A stretch of DNA of 6,659 bases, taken from JAYTQG01 sp043746815 (GTDB taxonomy: Bacteria; Actinomycetota; Thermoleophilia; Miltoncostaeales; Miltoncostaeaceae). Below the pieces are notes generated by a model. That model was given only the letters and a program-made list of their open reading frames with translations. It was not told the origin of the DNA and made no database searches. The position numbers and the translations under genes are program-made. Shown one piece after another: positions 1 through 6,115 of the stretch. The first letter of the stretch is position 1; each line of letters opens with the position of its first letter. The stretch is from NCBI GenBank assembly GCA_043746815.1, contig JAYTQG010000238.1, forward strand, positions 1 through 6,659, read 5' to 3'.

Positions 1-1
1 G

Positions 2-1327
2 CTCTCGGCCGCCTCCAAGCTGACCGAGGTTGCGCCGGGCGAGCGACGCGCGGTTGGGTCGATCGAGATTCAGTTCCTCCGGGTGACGCACTCAATTCCG
101 GATTGTCTGCTTCTCGCCTTGCACACGCCGATCGGCACAATCGTGCATACCGGCGATTTCCGTTTCGACCACGCGCCCATCGACGGCCTCTCCAGCGACC
201 TCGAAGGTCTCAGCCGCTTGGGCGACGCGGGTGTTGTACTGCTGCTCTCAGATTCGACCAATGCCGAGGTCCCTGGCACGATTGCACCGGAACGCTCGGT
301 GGGACCGGCACTGCGTCGGCTGATGGCGACCGCACCCGGCCGCGTCTTCTTGACGACGTTTTCGTCGCATATTCACCGTATTCAGCAGATCCTGGACGCG
401 ACCAGCAACGACGGACGGGTCGCGGCAATCGTCGGACGTTCGATGGTCCGCAACCTTGGAATCGCGACCACGCTCGACGTCCTCAAGGTTCGCGACGGCA
501 CCATCGTTCAGCCGAAGACCATCGACAAATACGCGCCTGATGAGCAAGTGATCATCTGCACGGGAAGCCAAGGGGAGCCCTCGTCAGCACTCCGGCGGAT
601 GGCACATGGCGATCACCAGCAGATCGGCATTCGCAAGGGCGACACCGTCGTCTTTTCTGCGCGGACCGTCCCCGGAAATGAGCTTGCCCGGAACGACACG
701 GTGAACCGTCTCGTCCGCGCAGGGGCCAACATTGTGTTGGAGTCGGCCGATATCCACGTATCGGGACACGGGGCGGCCGATGAGTTGCGGTTGATGCTGC
801 GTCTGATCCGTCCCAAGTTCTTCGCTCCGGTTCACGGTGAAACCCGTCATCAGCGGGCTCACGCTGATCTGGCGCTTTCCGTTGGTGTGCCAGCGGATCA
901 CATTACGATCCTTGACAACGGCGACGTCCTCGAGGTGACGGCGTCCAGCGCCACCGTGTCGGAGCGGGTCGAGGTTGGAATTAGCCTGGTCGAGGGCCTG
1001 CGCGTCGGGGATGTCAGCGAAGGCATTCTGCGAGACCGTCGCCGATTGTCTGCTGACGGGCTCGTGACGATCGTGGTCACGATCGACTCGCGTGAAGGGG
1101 AACCGGTCGGTGAGGCGCAGATCTTGACCCGAGGCTTCGCCTTCGATGACGATGCGTTGATGGCAGAGTTGAAGGAGACCGTTGCGTTGACGATCGCGAA
1201 TGCCGCGGCGAACCACGATCCAGAGTTCGACGTGCTGCGACAGCGCCTTCATGACGATGCCGCCGCGTTGCTTCACCGCCGGACGCGCCAGCGCCCGATG
1301 GTGCTGCCGCTCGTCGTCCCGGTGTAG
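2..1327 (+). CDS. rnj: Ribonuclease J, 5'-truncated by the window edge
   Basis: Metallo-beta-lactamase/beta-CASP ribonuclease. The family has 5'-3' exonuclease and endonuclease activity and acts in cytoplasmic mRNA decay and rRNA maturation. The frame is open from base 2, so the GTG at 83 is an internal valine (R-V-THSIPD), not a start. The visible 441 residues match B. subtilis RNase J1 (numbering from memory) with a constant offset of 112: fragment H30 (THSIPD) = H142, D52 (HTGDFRFD) = D164, H256 (HVSGHG) = H368, H278 (APVHGE) = H390. Other hallmarks are DSTNAE at 84, FSSHIHR at 120 and GSQGEPSSAL at 188, followed by a complete C-terminal domain. The HxHxDH metal motif must lie in the missing N-terminus. 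The implied full length is about 553 residues, normal for the family. A strong hairpin follows the TAG stop. Identification is secure; RNase J1 versus J2 type cannot be settled here. Confidence 0.97.
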   Translation, partial: LSAASKLTEVAPGERRAVGSIEIQFLRVTHSIPDCLLLALHTPIGTIVHTGDFRFDHAPIDGLSSDLEGLSRLGDAGVVLLLSDSTNAEVPGTIAPERSVGPALRRLMATAPGRVFLTTFSSHIHRIQQILDATSNDGRVAAIVGRSMVRNLGIATTLDVLKVRDGTIVQPKTIDKYAPDEQVIICTGSQGEPSSALRRMAHGDHQQIGIRKGDTVVFSARTVPGNELARNDTVNRLVRAGANIVLESADIHVSGHGAADELRLMLRLIRPKFFAPVHGETRHQRAHADLALSVGVPADHITILDNGDVLEVTASSATVSERVEVGISLVEGLRVGDVSEGILRDRRRLSADGLVTIVVTIDSREGEPVGEAQILTRGFAFDDDALMAELKETVALTIANAAANHDPEFDVLRQRLHDDAAALLHRRTRQRPMVLPLVVPV

Positions 1328-1337
1328 TCCGAGTCGT

Positions 1338-1365
1338 CCGCGGGGAGGAAGCAGCCTCCCCGCGG
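1338..1365 (+). terminator. Perfect 11-bp GC-rich hairpin after rnj, probable terminator
   Basis: The arms CCGCGGGGAGG (1338-1348) and CCTCCCCGCGG (1355-1365) are exactly complementary around the 6-base loop AAGCAG, starting 10 bases after the rnj stop. The following bases, CCAATTAATA, are A+T-rich but not a run of T. It would therefore be a U-tract-poor terminator, a form often predicted in high-GC actinobacteria. Both its position between two genes and its stem strength support termination or 3'-end protection of the rnj transcript. It also separates rnj from ftsK transcriptionally. Termination itself is inferred. Confidence 0.62.
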
Positions 1366-1369
1366 CCAA

Positions 1370-1400
1370 TTAATACTCCGGCGCAATGCGCGCGTAGTCT
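1370..1400 (+). promoter_or_regulatory. Weak candidate promoter for ftsK
   Basis: TAGTCT at 1395-1400 fits the loose actinobacterial -10 pattern TANNNT. TTAATA at 1370-1375 matches 4 of 6 bases of TTGACA, but the 19-base spacing is long. A start of transcription near 1407 would leave a short leader with AAGGA ahead of the GTG at 1426. It would be incompatible with translation from GTG 1402 on that transcript. The evidence is pattern matching only. Confidence 0.2.
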
Positions 1401-1415
1401 CGTGCTCTCGACCGT

Positions 1416-1420
1416 AAGGA
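1416..1420 (+). promoter_or_regulatory. Shine-Dalgarno AAGGA deciding the ftsK start
   Basis: AAGGA lies 5 bases before the GTG at 1426. The alternative GTG at 1402 has no purine-rich sequence in front of it. This site is the main reason for choosing 1426 as the start of ftsK. Confidence 0.5.
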
Positions 1421-1423
1421 CGC

Positions 1424-1435
1424 TGGTGGCCACCA
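1424..1435 (+). repeat. 12-bp palindrome over the ftsK start, core repeated at 1623-1633
   Basis: TGGTGGCCACCA is a perfect 12-bp palindrome that contains the proposed GTG start codon. Eleven of its bases (TGGTGGCCACC) recur at 1623-1633 inside the coding sequence, where GGTGGCCACC is again a perfect palindrome. It could be an operator pair or simply GC-rich coding coincidence; I see no way to tell them apart from this window. Confidence 0.25.
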
Positions 1436-3876
1436 AAGCTGTTCGACGTAAGCCTCCAGTCCAGCGGACCTCACAACGGGGCGGCCTGCGGTCGCGTGGT
1501 GCTGGGCGTGCCCGACAGACGCTGTCGGATCGCCAGCGCACCGAGTTGATCGGCCTCGGGTTGCTCGCGTTCGGCGTGCTGCTTGGAATCATGCGGTTTG
1601 CTGCGGGCGCAGGTGGTGCCCTTGGTGGCCACCTTCTCGATGCGAGCCGGTTGGTCGCTGGCCGGGCATCAATTATCGTTCCAGTGGCGATCGGCGGGCT
1701 TGGCCTCGCGATGCTGGCGTCGACGCCCATGATCACCACTCATCCGTTTCGACTCGGGGCAGGACTCCTCGGGGTGGGCGCATTCACTGGGCTCGGGGCG
1801 GGCGTTCTGGGATTGGCACCCGCGGCCACCGCCCCCTGGTTTGACGGTCACGCGATGATGATCCGCGGCGGACTCCCCGGGGCCGCGCTCGGTTGGGTAA
1901 GCACCTCCCTCCTCGGCCGGGTTGGCTCGGCGGTATTCGTGGTCCTCGCCCTGACGGCAGGGGCGCTCTTGATATCTGGGGCATCGGCGTCGGCCCTGAT
2001 GCGGAGTTCCTCCTCCCGTGCGGCGGCCGGTGGCCGCGCTGTTGCTCGGGGCGTTGCGTTGACGACCTCCGTCGTCGTACGAGAGGGCCGTCGTATCGGC
2101 GCACGCGTTCAGGAGTATCGCGAGGCAACACCTCCACGCTCCAACGACGTGACACCCGCACCGCTGATGGACGGGGCTGACCGCTTCCCAGAGGTGTACG
2201 CCGCGCCCTGGGTTGATGAGAGCGACGAGCGACTGCGTGGAGCACCGGAGTTCGCCGCGGATGGGGCTGACAGCGAGCCCCTTGTGCTGGTCGACTTGGT
2301 CGACGAACTCCCGTCCTCAGTCCCCCCGATCGTCTCGGATGCCTCATCTCAGTCGGCAACGCCATCTCGAAACGCGACCGGTCGCCCAATGCGCCGCCCG
2401 AAGGCGAGTCTCCTCCGCCGGTCCGGCGCCCAGGCCGATCAATCGCCGCAACTCGTTGCCGACACGAGTCGCCGCCTTGAAGAGACCCTCGGCCATTTTG
2501 GCGTTCAAGCGTCAGTCGTCGGCACTGTCTCTGGCCCGAGGGTGACCCGCTATGAATTACAGCTTGCGCCCGGCACGAAGGTCAGCCGCGTTAGCGCGCT
2601 ACGCGATGATCTCGCGTACGCCCTTGCCGCTCGGGATGAGCTCCGTATCTTGGCGCCAATTCCTGGAAAGCAGGCCGTCGGCGTCGAGGTTCCAAATCCC
2701 AGTGCCAATCTGGTGACGCTCGGTGACATCTACCGCGAATTGCCCATGGATGCAGGGCCGCTCATGGCCTGGCTGGGCCTCGACCTCGGCGGGAAGCCCG
2801 TCCATATCGACCTGGCGAAAATGCCGCACCTGCTGATTGCAGGTTCGACGGGTACGGGAAAGAGCGTGTGTTTGAACGCCCTTCTTGCATCGCTGCTGAT
2901 CCGTTCGGGGCCCGAGCGTCTGCGGATGGTTTTGATCGATCCCAAGAAGGTCGAGTTGAACCACTACGACCACATTCCGCACCTGCTGACTCCGGTTGTC
3001 ACCAACATGAAGATGGCGACGGCGGTGCTCGCCAACCTCGTCGGAGAGATGGAGAGTCGCTACAGCTTGATGGGTGCTGCCAAGGCGCGGAACCTCCACG
3101 ACTGGAACCTTGTCCGCGAGCAACGGGGCGAGGCGCCGCTGCCAGCGATTCTGATTCTGATCGACGAACTTGCCGACCTCATGATGGTCTCGCCCGCCGA
3201 AGTTGAGGACGCGATCATCAGGCTCGCTCAGAAGAGCCGTGCCGTCGGGATCCACCTCGTGCTGGCGACACAGCGCCCATCCGTCGATGTGATCACCGGC
3301 ATGATCAAGGCAAACGTTCCGTCGCGGATCGCGTTTGCGGTCTCCTCGCAAGTTGACTCGCGGGTCGTTCTCGACGCCAACGGAGCGGAGAGCCTGCTCG
3401 GGCACGGGGACATGCTGTTTCGTCCGGTCGGATCGTCCCGTCTGCAGCGACTACAGGGTGCGTATGTCAGCGAAGAGGAAATCCTGGAGATCACGAACCA
3501 CTGGCGCGCGCAGGGGCGCCCCGAGATTCGCGGGGAGCTCTTGACCCGGCCGGAGACGAAGGATAACCCCCTCGATGCTGAGGCGGACGAGATGTTGATC
3601 AAGGCAATTGATTTGGTTGTGGCGCAGGGCATGGCGTCGGTGTCGCTGCTCCAGCGTCGACTCGGCGTCGGGTATGCGCGCGCTGGTCGCCTTGTGGACG
3701 TTATGGAGCAGTTGGGTGTCGTGTCTGGACATGAGGGCTCCAAGCCACGTTCAGTGCTGATCGGACCAGCGGAAGCTGCACGGTTCCGCTCCCGGTTTGA
3801 CGGGTCAGAAGATGAGCAACAGTCCCTTCCGCTTGACGAAGCCACGCCCGAGGTGGAACCCGTAGACGTGGCGTAA
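1426..3876 (+). CDS. ftsK: DNA translocase FtsK/SpoIIIE family
   Basis: Septum-associated, ATP-driven DNA pump that clears and aligns chromosome termini during division. From GTG 1426 it is 816 residues, normal for a short-linker FtsK/SpoIIIE. The basic N-terminus (MATKAVRRKPP) is followed by membrane segments near 41-59, 81-98, 108-131 and 150-185. A charged, low-complexity linker runs to about residue 340. The alpha/beta motor follows, with Walker A GSTGTGKS at 473-480 (K479), LIDPKKVEL just after it, and Walker B ILILIDE at 575-581 (D580, E581). The FtsK signature LAQKSRAVGIHLVLATQRPS and the segment IKANVPSRIAFAVSSQVDSR follow. A gamma winged-helix domain covers about 721-780, the part that in known members reads polar DNA motifs and touches XerD. 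GTG 1402 would add 8 residues but lacks a Shine-Dalgarno. All key residues are intact. Confidence 0.96.
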   Translation: MATKAVRRKPPVQRTSQRGGLRSRGAGRARQTLSDRQRTELIGLGLLAFGVLLGIMRFAAGAGGALGGHLLDASRLVAGRASIIVPVAIGGLGLAMLASTPMITTHPFRLGAGLLGVGAFTGLGAGVLGLAPAATAPWFDGHAMMIRGGLPGAALGWVSTSLLGRVGSAVFVVLALTAGALLISGASASALMRSSSSRAAAGGRAVARGVALTTSVVVREGRRIGARVQEYREATPPRSNDVTPAPLMDGADRFPEVYAAPWVDESDERLRGAPEFAADGADSEPLVLVDLVDELPSSVPPIVSDASSQSATPSRNATGRPMRRPKASLLRRSGAQADQSPQLVADTSRRLEETLGHFGVQASVVGTVSGPRVTRYELQLAPGTKVSRVSALRDDLAYALAARDELRILAPIPGKQAVGVEVPNPSANLVTLGDIYRELPMDAGPLMAWLGLDLGGKPVHIDLAKMPHLLIAGSTGTGKSVCLNALLASLLIRSGPERLRMVLIDPKKVELNHYDHIPHLLTPVVTNMKMATAVLANLVGEMESRYSLMGAAKARNLHDWNLVREQRGEAPLPAILILIDELADLMMVSPAEVEDAIIRLAQKSRAVGIHLVLATQRPSVDVITGMIKANVPSRIAFAVSSQVDSRVVLDANGAESLLGHGDMLFRPVGSSRLQRLQGAYVSEEEILEITNHWRAQGRPEIRGELLTRPETKDNPLDAEADEMLIKAIDLVVAQGMASVSLLQRRLGVGYARAGRLVDVMEQLGVVSGHEGSKPRSVLIGPAEAARFRSRFDGSEDEQQSLPLDEATPEVEPVDVA

Positions 3877-3926
3877 GGGCAGCCTGGCTTGCCCCTGTGC
3901 GCCGGAGCGGCTAGCGTCCAGGGCCT

Positions 3927-4721
3927 ATGTTCGAAATCGGAACCACCCTGCGCGAAGCGCGACTCCGGCGCGGCCTCGATATGCCGGAGTGCGAACGGCA
4001 GACAAAGATTCGTGCGAAGTACCTGCGGGCGATGGAGGACGAGGAGTTCGACGTGCTCCCCGCGCCGACCTACGTTCGCGGATTTTTGCGCGCGTACGCT
4101 GAGTTTCTGGGTCTGGATGGCCGCTTGGTCGTCGACGAATACGAGTCACGATTCCTCGCAAGTGAGGCGGGCCTTGAGGGCGACACGCCACGTCGCCGAC
4201 GTCCGCCCTCGGGCGCAACCTCTTTCCGGACACCCGCCCCCAAGAGCTACCGCCGCCAGCGTGAGCCCGAGAGCAAGCTGCTGTGGGTTGCGGCCGCGAG
4301 CATGCTGCTGATTGCGCTCATCGCGTATGGATTCACCGCCAACGACCCCGTCGGTCAGCCCTCGACAGTCCCAAAGACGACCAAGAATGGCATTGACGAG
4401 GGCACTCACGCGCCTGCCCCGGCGCCGAGGGGCGCCGCCGTGGCTCCGCTCGTCATTCGATTGACGGGATTGTCGCCCGAGGGCTCCTACGTGCAGGTGC
4501 GAGGGAAGGATGCCTCAGGCAAGCTGGTGTACGACGGCACGCTCCCTGCCGGTGCCACGCACTCGTGGAGCGTCGCGAAGGGTCTGTGGGTGCGCGTTGG
4601 GACGAGCGACGGTGTTTCGCTGACCGTTGATGGCGCCGCAACACCCCTGGGTGGCGGCGCGCAGACGGCCGACTACCGAATCACACGTACCGGAGTCGAG
4701 CGTCTCCCTGCCGGAGGGTAG
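3927..4721 (+). CDS. rodZ: RodZ-like HTH membrane protein
   Basis: A 264-residue bitopic membrane protein with RodZ architecture. Residues 1 to about 76 form an HTH_25-type helix-turn-helix domain (REARLRRGLDM, TKIRAKYLRAMEDEEFDVLP, TYVRGFLRAYAEFLGLDG). A basic, Pro/Arg-rich stretch leads to one membrane helix at about 118-136. An Ala/Pro linker follows, then a C-terminal beta-rich DUF4115-like domain at about 174-260. In studied bacteria RodZ links the MreB cytoskeleton to wall synthesis and helps set rod shape. Y49 and F53 align, from memory, with E. coli F60 and Y64, which contact MreB, so that surface looks kept. It is shorter than E. coli RodZ (337 residues), mainly in the linker. The ATG at 3927 gives the expected family N-terminus, although the Shine-Dalgarno is weak. 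It begins 50 bases after ftsK, so co-transcription with ftsK is plausible. A DNA-binding role cannot be excluded. Confidence 0.88.
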   Translation: MFEIGTTLREARLRRGLDMPECERQTKIRAKYLRAMEDEEFDVLPAPTYVRGFLRAYAEFLGLDGRLVVDEYESRFLASEAGLEGDTPRRRRPPSGATSFRTPAPKSYRRQREPESKLLWVAAASMLLIALIAYGFTANDPVGQPSTVPKTTKNGIDEGTHAPAPAPRGAAVAPLVIRLTGLSPEGSYVQVRGKDASGKLVYDGTLPAGATHSWSVAKGLWVRVGTSDGVSLTVDGAATPLGGGAQTADYRITRTGVERLPAGG

Positions 4722-4764
4722 TTCGGCAGGGCCCCGTCGTCCGGGCGGGCCAGCACGGCCCACG

Positions 4765-6006
4765 GTGGCGATCTTGGTCACCGGTGATGAGGTGCTCCTC
4801 GGTCGAACGCGCGAGGCGAACGCCCGCTACCTCGCCGCCGATTTGGACCGTCGCGGACTCGATGTTGTCGAGATCCGAATCGTTCCGGACCGCCGTTCAG
4901 GCGCGATCTCGGCGGTCTGCGCGATGTTGGAGGGTGCGGAGCTCGTGATCACGACCGGTGGCCTCGGTCCGACCCACGACGATCTCACCATGGAGGTCGT
5001 CGCCGCTGCCACCGGGCGCCCGCTGGCGCTCAATTCCGACGCACAGCGGATGGTGCGAGCCCGTCTCGCGCTGATTCCTGGGCGCCTATTGGCCGGAAGC
5101 TCCACGCCAGCGCTCGGTGAGGTGAAGCAGGCGACGTTGCCTGAGGGCGCGCATGTCCTCCCACCGGTGGGGACAGCCCCCGGTTGCATCGTCGAGACCG
5201 ATGGCGGGTGCGTGGTCGTCCTTCCCGGTCCACCCTCAGAGTTGCAGCCGATGTGGCAGGCAGCACTCGCAGTTGCGCCGCTCGCTCGCATCCTCGCGCG
5301 TGCGCCGGAGCGCCGCCGACGAACGCTGCGCCTTGCCGGCGTGATGGAGTCGGAGTTCGTGACGCTCCGGGATGGCCTTGACCCGGCAATTCCGGCAGGG
5401 GCCCCGCACGGCGTCTATACACGAAGTGGTGAGCTTGACGTCGTGATCGACGTCGACCAGACCGAGCCAGCCGAAGCCCTTATTCGGGCGATCGCCGACC
5501 ACTTTCAGGACCGTCTGTTCGCGACCGAAGGGGAGGAGGTCGACGAGATCATCGCGCGGGGCCTGGTTGCACGTGGCGAGCGCCTCGCCCTTGCGGAGTC
5601 CTGCACTGGCGGGGGCCTTGGAGCTCGGCTGACCGAGCGCCCTGGCGCCTCAACCTGGTTCCTAGGCGGCGTCATCGCATACGACAACGCCGTCAAAGAG
5701 CGAATGCTGGCGGTCGATCCAGCCCTCTTGGCTTCGCACGGGGCCGTTTCACTGGAATGCGCCGAGGCAATGGCATTCGGCGCGCGCGCAGTCACCGGTG
5801 CCGAATGGGGTCTGTCAATCACCGGGGTTGCCGGTCCCGGCGGTGGCACCCCAGAGAAGCCCGTCGGGCTCGTCTACCTTGGTTGTGTGGGACCGAAATC
5901 AATCGAAGTTGCCGAACTCCGTCTCCCGGGCGACCGCGAACGGATTCGTTTGCGGGCACAGACGCTTGCCCTACATCTGCTCCGTCAGGGGCTCGCTGCG
6001 AGCTGA
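4765..6006 (+). CDS. cinA: CinA: competence/damage-inducible, nicotinamide-nucleotide amidase domain protein
   Basis: Two-domain CinA, 413 residues from GTG 4765, normal for the family. The N-terminal MoCF/molybdopterin-binding-like domain shows VTGDEVLLG near residue 5, TTGGLGPTHDD at 63-73 and LPGPPSEL at 153-160. In characterised CinA proteins this domain (COG1058) is an ADP-ribose/NAD pyrophosphatase. The C-terminal domain is PncC-like and in active members deamidates nicotinamide mononucleotide for NAD salvage. It keeps AESCTGG with S279, Y306 and K311 (AYDNAVK), and GVAGPGGGTPEKPVG from 354. The start is uncertain: TTG 4627, ATG 4630 and GTG 4651 are also in frame, but they overlap rodZ by 71-95 bases and add residues unlike CinA. 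None has a good Shine-Dalgarno; the nearest purine block, GGAGGG at 4713-4718, sits too far upstream. It lies 43 bases after rodZ and 109 before recA, and cinA-recA adjacency is known in many bacteria. Confidence 0.94.
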   Translation: MAILVTGDEVLLGRTREANARYLAADLDRRGLDVVEIRIVPDRRSGAISAVCAMLEGAELVITTGGLGPTHDDLTMEVVAAATGRPLALNSDAQRMVRARLALIPGRLLAGSSTPALGEVKQATLPEGAHVLPPVGTAPGCIVETDGGCVVVLPGPPSELQPMWQAALAVAPLARILARAPERRRRTLRLAGVMESEFVTLRDGLDPAIPAGAPHGVYTRSGELDVVIDVDQTEPAEALIRAIADHFQDRLFATEGEEVDEIIARGLVARGERLALAESCTGGGLGARLTERPGASTWFLGGVIAYDNAVKERMLAVDPALLASHGAVSLECAEAMAFGARAVTGAEWGLSITGVAGPGGGTPEKPVGLVYLGCVGPKSIEVAELRLPGDRERIRLRAQTLALHLLRQGLAAS

Positions 6007-6018
6007 CACACATTTGTC

Positions 6019-6033
6019 ACCCCGGTGGGGTTT
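6019..6033 (+). terminator. Small hairpin after cinA, weak terminator candidate
   Basis: ACCCC (6019-6023) can pair with GGGGT (6027-6031) over a 3-base loop, and TTT begins at 6031. It lies 12 bases after the cinA stop. The stem is only 5 bp and the T run is short, so termination is uncertain and readthrough into recA is possible. An overlapping TGACA/TGTCA pair (6004-6008 with 6015-6019) would compete for base 6019. Confidence 0.28.
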
Positions 6034-6074
6034 CCGCCGTCCGCGCCAGCTGGCAGGATTGCCGCAGACAGTCA

Positions 6075-6088
6075 CGAACGTCTGTTCG
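6075..6088 (+). promoter_or_regulatory. LexA (SOS) box upstream of recA
   Basis: CGAAC-GTCT-GTTCG is a perfect 5+5 inverted repeat with a 4-base spacer. It matches the LexA operator of Gram-positive bacteria and actinobacteria (core GAAC-N4-GTTC). It sits 27 bases before the recA GTG, where a bound repressor would block promoter escape or polymerase access. This predicts damage-inducible recA, independent of cinA. I see no convincing -35/-10 pair: TTGCCG at 6059-6064 is a loose -35 whose -10 would fall inside the box. Confidence 0.88.
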
Positions 6089-6103
6089 ACACGAGTTCCG
6101 CCC

Positions 6104-6110
6104 GAGGAGG
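6104..6110 (+). promoter_or_regulatory. Strong Shine-Dalgarno of recA
   Basis: GAGGAGG is nearly the full anti-16S complement and ends 5 bases before the GTG at 6116. It is the best ribosome binding site in the window, and it fixes the recA start. Confidence 0.85.
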
Positions 6111-6115
6111 CCGCA

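Noticed and set aside
83..85. GTG as a start codon for the first gene
   Set aside because: The same frame is open back to base 2 and encodes residues that match RNase J upstream of THSIPD, so the gene begins before the window.
584..1369. Long minus-strand open frame (261 codons) opposite rnj
   Set aside because: It lies opposite a strongly conserved RNase J coding region; its translation shows no recognisable domain. Such mirror frames are expected from GC-rich codon use.
1077..1739. Minus-strand open frame across the rnj-ftsK boundary
   Set aside because: Its product is Arg/Pro/Ser-rich low complexity. It spans the terminator hairpin and overlaps two well-supported genes.
1784..2389. Minus-strand frame opposite the FtsK membrane/linker region
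   Set aside because: Arg/Pro/Gly-rich translation typical of a shadow frame; the plus-strand FtsK frame is continuous here.
2599..3405. Minus-strand open frame (268 codons) opposite the FtsK motor
   Set aside because: It is the reverse of conserved Walker A/B coding sequence and has no family features of its own.
3228..3845. Minus-strand frame (205 codons) opposite the FtsK C-terminus
   Set aside because: Ser/Arg-rich shadow of the conserved gamma-domain coding region; no recognisable motif or ribosome binding site.
3877..3894. GGGCA...TGCCC inverted repeat right after the ftsK stop
   Set aside because: Only a 5-bp stem with an 8-base loop and no T run; too weak to call a terminator between ftsK and rodZ.
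3928..3946. GTTC...GAAC inverted pair at the start of rodZ as a LexA box
   Set aside because: The half-sites are in the wrong order and spacing (the operator needs GAAC-N4-GTTC), and they are codons of the conserved N-terminus.
4420..4437. 7-bp hairpin CGGCGCC/GGCGCCG with a 4-base loop
   Set aside because: It lies within rodZ codons for the Ala/Pro/Arg linker and is readily explained by composition.
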